From Desulfobacterium sp. (lineage in GTDB: Bacteria; Desulfobacterota; Desulfobacteria; Desulfobacterales; Desulfobacteraceae): a DNA stretch of 41,560 nt. The stretch spans positions 1 to 41,560 of the forward strand of contig JAEINR010000058.1 of assembly GCA_016342325.1 (NCBI GenBank). The letters are read 5' to 3'. The translations under genes and the position numbers were made by a program. Shown piece by piece: positions 39,476 to 41,560 of this stretch. Below the pieces are notes generated by a model, which saw only the letters and a program-made list of their open reading frames with translations, had not been told where the DNA came from and did no database searches. How positions within the stretch are numbered: the first letter of the stretch is position 1; every line of letters begins with the position of its first letter.

Positions 39476-41557
39476 TTAATTATTTTTCTTCTCTTCTTCT
39501 TTTGCCTTGACAAGATCGTCGGAAACCGACTGGGGGACCTGTTTGTAGGCTGAAAACTCCATTGTGAACTGGGCCTTACCCTGGGTTGCAGAACGAAGAA
39601 TCGTTGAAAATCCAAACATCTCGGAAAGGGGAACCTGGGACTCGACCACAGACATGACACCCTCTTCCTGGGAACCCTGGATGATACCCCGGCGCTGGTT
39701 GATCAGGCCCATGCAGGACCCCTGGAACTCGTTGGGGGTCTCAATGACAACCTTCATGATGGGCTCATGGATAACCGGTTTTGCTTTCATGTAACCTTCG
39801 AGGAATCCGCCCCGTGCAGCCGCCTGGAAAGCCATCTCGGAAGAGTCCACCGCATGGAAGGCACCGTCTTCCAGGACAACCCTGACGCCGGTGACCGGGA
39901 ACTCCATCTTGGGTCCCTTGGGCATGCAGTTTTTGAATCCCTTTTCACAAGAGGAGATGAACTGGGTGGGAATTCTACCACCGGTTACCTTGTTCATAAA
40001 CTCAAATTCCTCTTCGCAGGGCTCCATATAGCCCATGACCCGTCCAAACTGACCTGAACCACCGGTCTGCTTCTTGTGGGTGTAGTTGAACTCGGCTTTT
40101 CGGGTGATGGTCTCACGGTAGGCAACCCTGGGCTTGCCCGTGAGTACTTCGGCCTGGTACTCACGCTTCATCCGCTCTACATATACCTCAAGGTGGAGCT
40201 CGCCCATGCCTTGGATAATGGTTTCATTGGTCTCCTTGTCCACAAAGGTCTTGAAGGTGGGATCTTCTTTGGTGAACCGGTTAAGGGCCTTGGACATGTT
40301 AATCTGGGATTTGTTGTCCACGGGCTTGAGGGAGAGGGAGATGACGGGATCCATGACGTGCATTGCGATCATGGAGTAGTTGATGCTGGGATCCACAAAG
40401 GTGTCTCCGGAAGCGCAGTCAACACCAAACATGGCGCCGATATGGCCGGCAGGGATCTCAGTGACGTCCTCCATCTCAGATGAGTGCATCCGGATGAGGC
40501 GGCCGACCTTGGTTTTTCTTCCGTCCCTGGAGTTGATGAGGGTGTCGCCTTTTTTCAGGCTACCCTGGTAGACCCGCATATAGGTGAGCTGACCGTACTG
40601 ACCGTCCTCAAGTTTGAAGGCAAGGGCGACCGTGGGTTTGTCAAAAACGCTCTCAAGGGCGACGGTCTCCTCCTCGTTGTCAAGGTCGAGGGCCACGTTT
40701 TCGATGTCAATGGGGGAGGGGAGATATGCAAGAACAGCATCGAGCAGGGGCTGAACGCCGGTGTTCTTGTATGCAGAACCCATGAATACAGCAGTCATTT
40801 TCCGTGCGATGGTTCCCTTGCGGACCGCTGCTTGGATGAGCTCCACGGTGATCTCGGCTTCTTCGAGGATGGCATCGGTAAGTTCGTCGGAAAATTCAGA
40901 AACAGCGTCGATCATGATCTCACGCTTCTCTGCGGCCTCATCTGCAAGGTCGGCAGGGATCTCTTTAACAACCACGGTCTCACCGTTATCGCCGTCAAAG
41001 TAGTAAGCCTGCATTTTAACGAGATCCACAACACCTTCGATGCGGTCTTCGAGCCCGATGGGGATCTGCATGAGGACGGGGTTATGTCCTAGCTTCTCCC
41101 GGAGCTGGTCGGATACACGAAAGGGGTTGGCACCGCTTCTGTCGCACTTGTTGATAAAGGCGATACAGGGAACCTGGTATCGTTTCATCTGCTGGTCAAC
41201 AGTGATGGACTGTGACTGGACACCGGATACGGAACAGAGAATGAGCACAACGCCGTCAAGTACCCTCAGCGAACGCTCAACTTCCACAGTGAAATCCACA
41301 TGGCCCGGGGTGTCGATGATATTTACGGCGTTCTCTTTCCACTCACAGTGGGTAGCGGCAGAGGCAATGGTGATGCCACGCTCCCTTTCGAGCTCCATGG
41401 AGTCCATGACGGCACCTGCACCGTCCTTACCTCTGACCTCATGGATCTGGTGAATTTTATCTGTGTAAAACAAAATTCTCTCTGTAAGCGTTGTTTTACC
41501 CGAATCGATATGGGCGCTGATTCCGATATTCCTTACTTTTTCTAGGTCCTTAAGCAT
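39476..41557 (-). CDS. fusA: Elongation factor G, spdEFG1 / mitochondrial EFG1-like
   Basis: EF-G is the translocation GTPase of the ribosome. The protein is complete at 693 residues. G1 is AHIDSGKTT (16-24), G2 RGITI, G3 DTPGHVD, G4 NKCD and G5 GSAYKNTG. Several pieces match, from memory, human mitochondrial EFG1 and the spirochaete-planctomycete-deltaproteobacterial (spd) EFG1 clade rather than E. coli EF-G. These are [34 protein letters not shown] and [15 protein letters not shown]. The C-terminus is the family's ending [20 protein letters not shown]. There are no ribosomal-protein neighbours (rpsL, rpsG, tuf) in the window, so this is not the classical str operon. A second EF-G may exist elsewhere. 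Confidence 0.93.
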   Translation of the reverse strand: MLKDLEKVRNIGISAHIDSGKTTLTERILFYTDKIHQIHEVRGKDGAGAVMDSMELERERGITIASAATHCEWKENAVNIIDTPGHVDFTVEVERSLRVLDGVVLILCSVSGVQSQSITVDQQMKRYQVPCIAFINKCDRSGANPFRVSDQLREKLGHNPVLMQIPIGLEDRIEGVVDLVKMQAYYFDGDNGETVVVKEIPADLADEAAEKREIMIDAVSEFSDELTDAILEEAEITVELIQAAVRKGTIARKMTAVFMGSAYKNTGVQPLLDAVLAYLPSPIDIENVALDLDNEEETVALESVFDKPTVALAFKLEDGQYGQLTYMRVYQGSLKKGDTLINSRDGRKTKVGRLIRMHSSEMEDVTEIPAGHIGAMFGVDCASGDTFVDPSINYSMIAMHVMDPVISLSLKPVDNKSQINMSKALNRFTKEDPTFKTFVDKETNETIIQGMGELHLEVYVERMKREYQAEVLTGKPRVAYRETITRKAEFNYTHKKQTGGSGQFGRVMGYMEPCEEEFEFMNKVTGGRIPTQFISSCEKGFKNCMPKGPKMEFPVTGVRVVLEDGAFHAVDSSEMAFQAAARGGFLEGYMKAKPVIHEPIMKVVIETPNEFQGSCMGLINQRRGIIQGSQEEGVMSVVESQVPLSEMFGFSTILRSATQGKAQFTMEFSAYKQVPQSVSDDLVKAKEEEKKNN

Positions 41558-41560
41558 GAT

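Overview
The window is a gene-dense chromosomal segment that looks like an anaerobic deltaproteobacterium (Desulfobacterota, probably Desulfobacteraceae). This rests on remembered family patterns: an EF-G of the mitochondrial-EFG1-like type, a NIL-domain ferredoxin, a plant-type DapB, a PAS-LuxR regulator, and large PlsB and Cache/SpoIIE proteins. No rRNA, tRNA, CRISPR array, prophage or intact insertion sequence was seen. Thirty-two protein genes are called. No gene-free stretch exceeds 300 bases; the longest are 1-279, 26362-26614 and 18443-18679.

Region by region. 1-279: an integron attC-like recombination site, then a decayed IS3-type orfA fragment. 280-4282 (+): adenine deaminase and a Cache-HAMP-SpoIIE phosphatase. 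4279-7062 (-): a PAS-PAS-LuxR regulator upstream of a FadL-type outer membrane porin. 7287-8708 (+): GDP-mannose synthesis enzyme. 8752-9243 (-): an unknown protein. 9366-12696 (+): AlgH/YqgE, a dynamin-like GTPase and a universal stress protein. 12751-18442 (-): PlsB, a MurU-AmgK fusion, plant-type DapB and a DUF1232-DnaJ protein. 18680 (+): a small MamI-like membrane protein. 18995-20855 (-): a NamZ-type (DUF1343) exo-muramidase and an extended RNase HI. 21039-25815 (+): hisC, cmk, rpsA, sppA. 25753-26361 (-): yciO. 26615-31695 (+): guaB, dnaE. 31754-32593 (-): a small membrane protein and a BON lipoprotein. 32704-33462 (+): a DjlA-like J-protein. 33536-36302 (-): NIL-ferredoxin, mnmA, mtaB. 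36505-38661 (+): an acyltransferase-alpha/beta-hydrolase fusion. 38755-41557 (-): fusA and a KaiC/RecA-like ATPase.

How they fit together. The most coherent theme is the cell envelope: a NamZ homologue without a visible signal peptide could release MurNAc, and the fused MurU-AmgK protein could turn it into UDP-MurNAc. DapB supplies diaminopimelate, and PlsB starts phospholipid synthesis. A second theme is sulfur chemistry on tRNA: three genes joined by 4-base overlaps encode a 2x[4Fe-4S] NIL ferredoxin, a thiouridylase with a CxxC active-site variant, and a methylthiotransferase. The leads most worth following are that operon, the MurU-AmgK fusion with NamZ, the acyltransferase-hydrolase fusion, the MamI-like protein and the attC-like site at the left edge.
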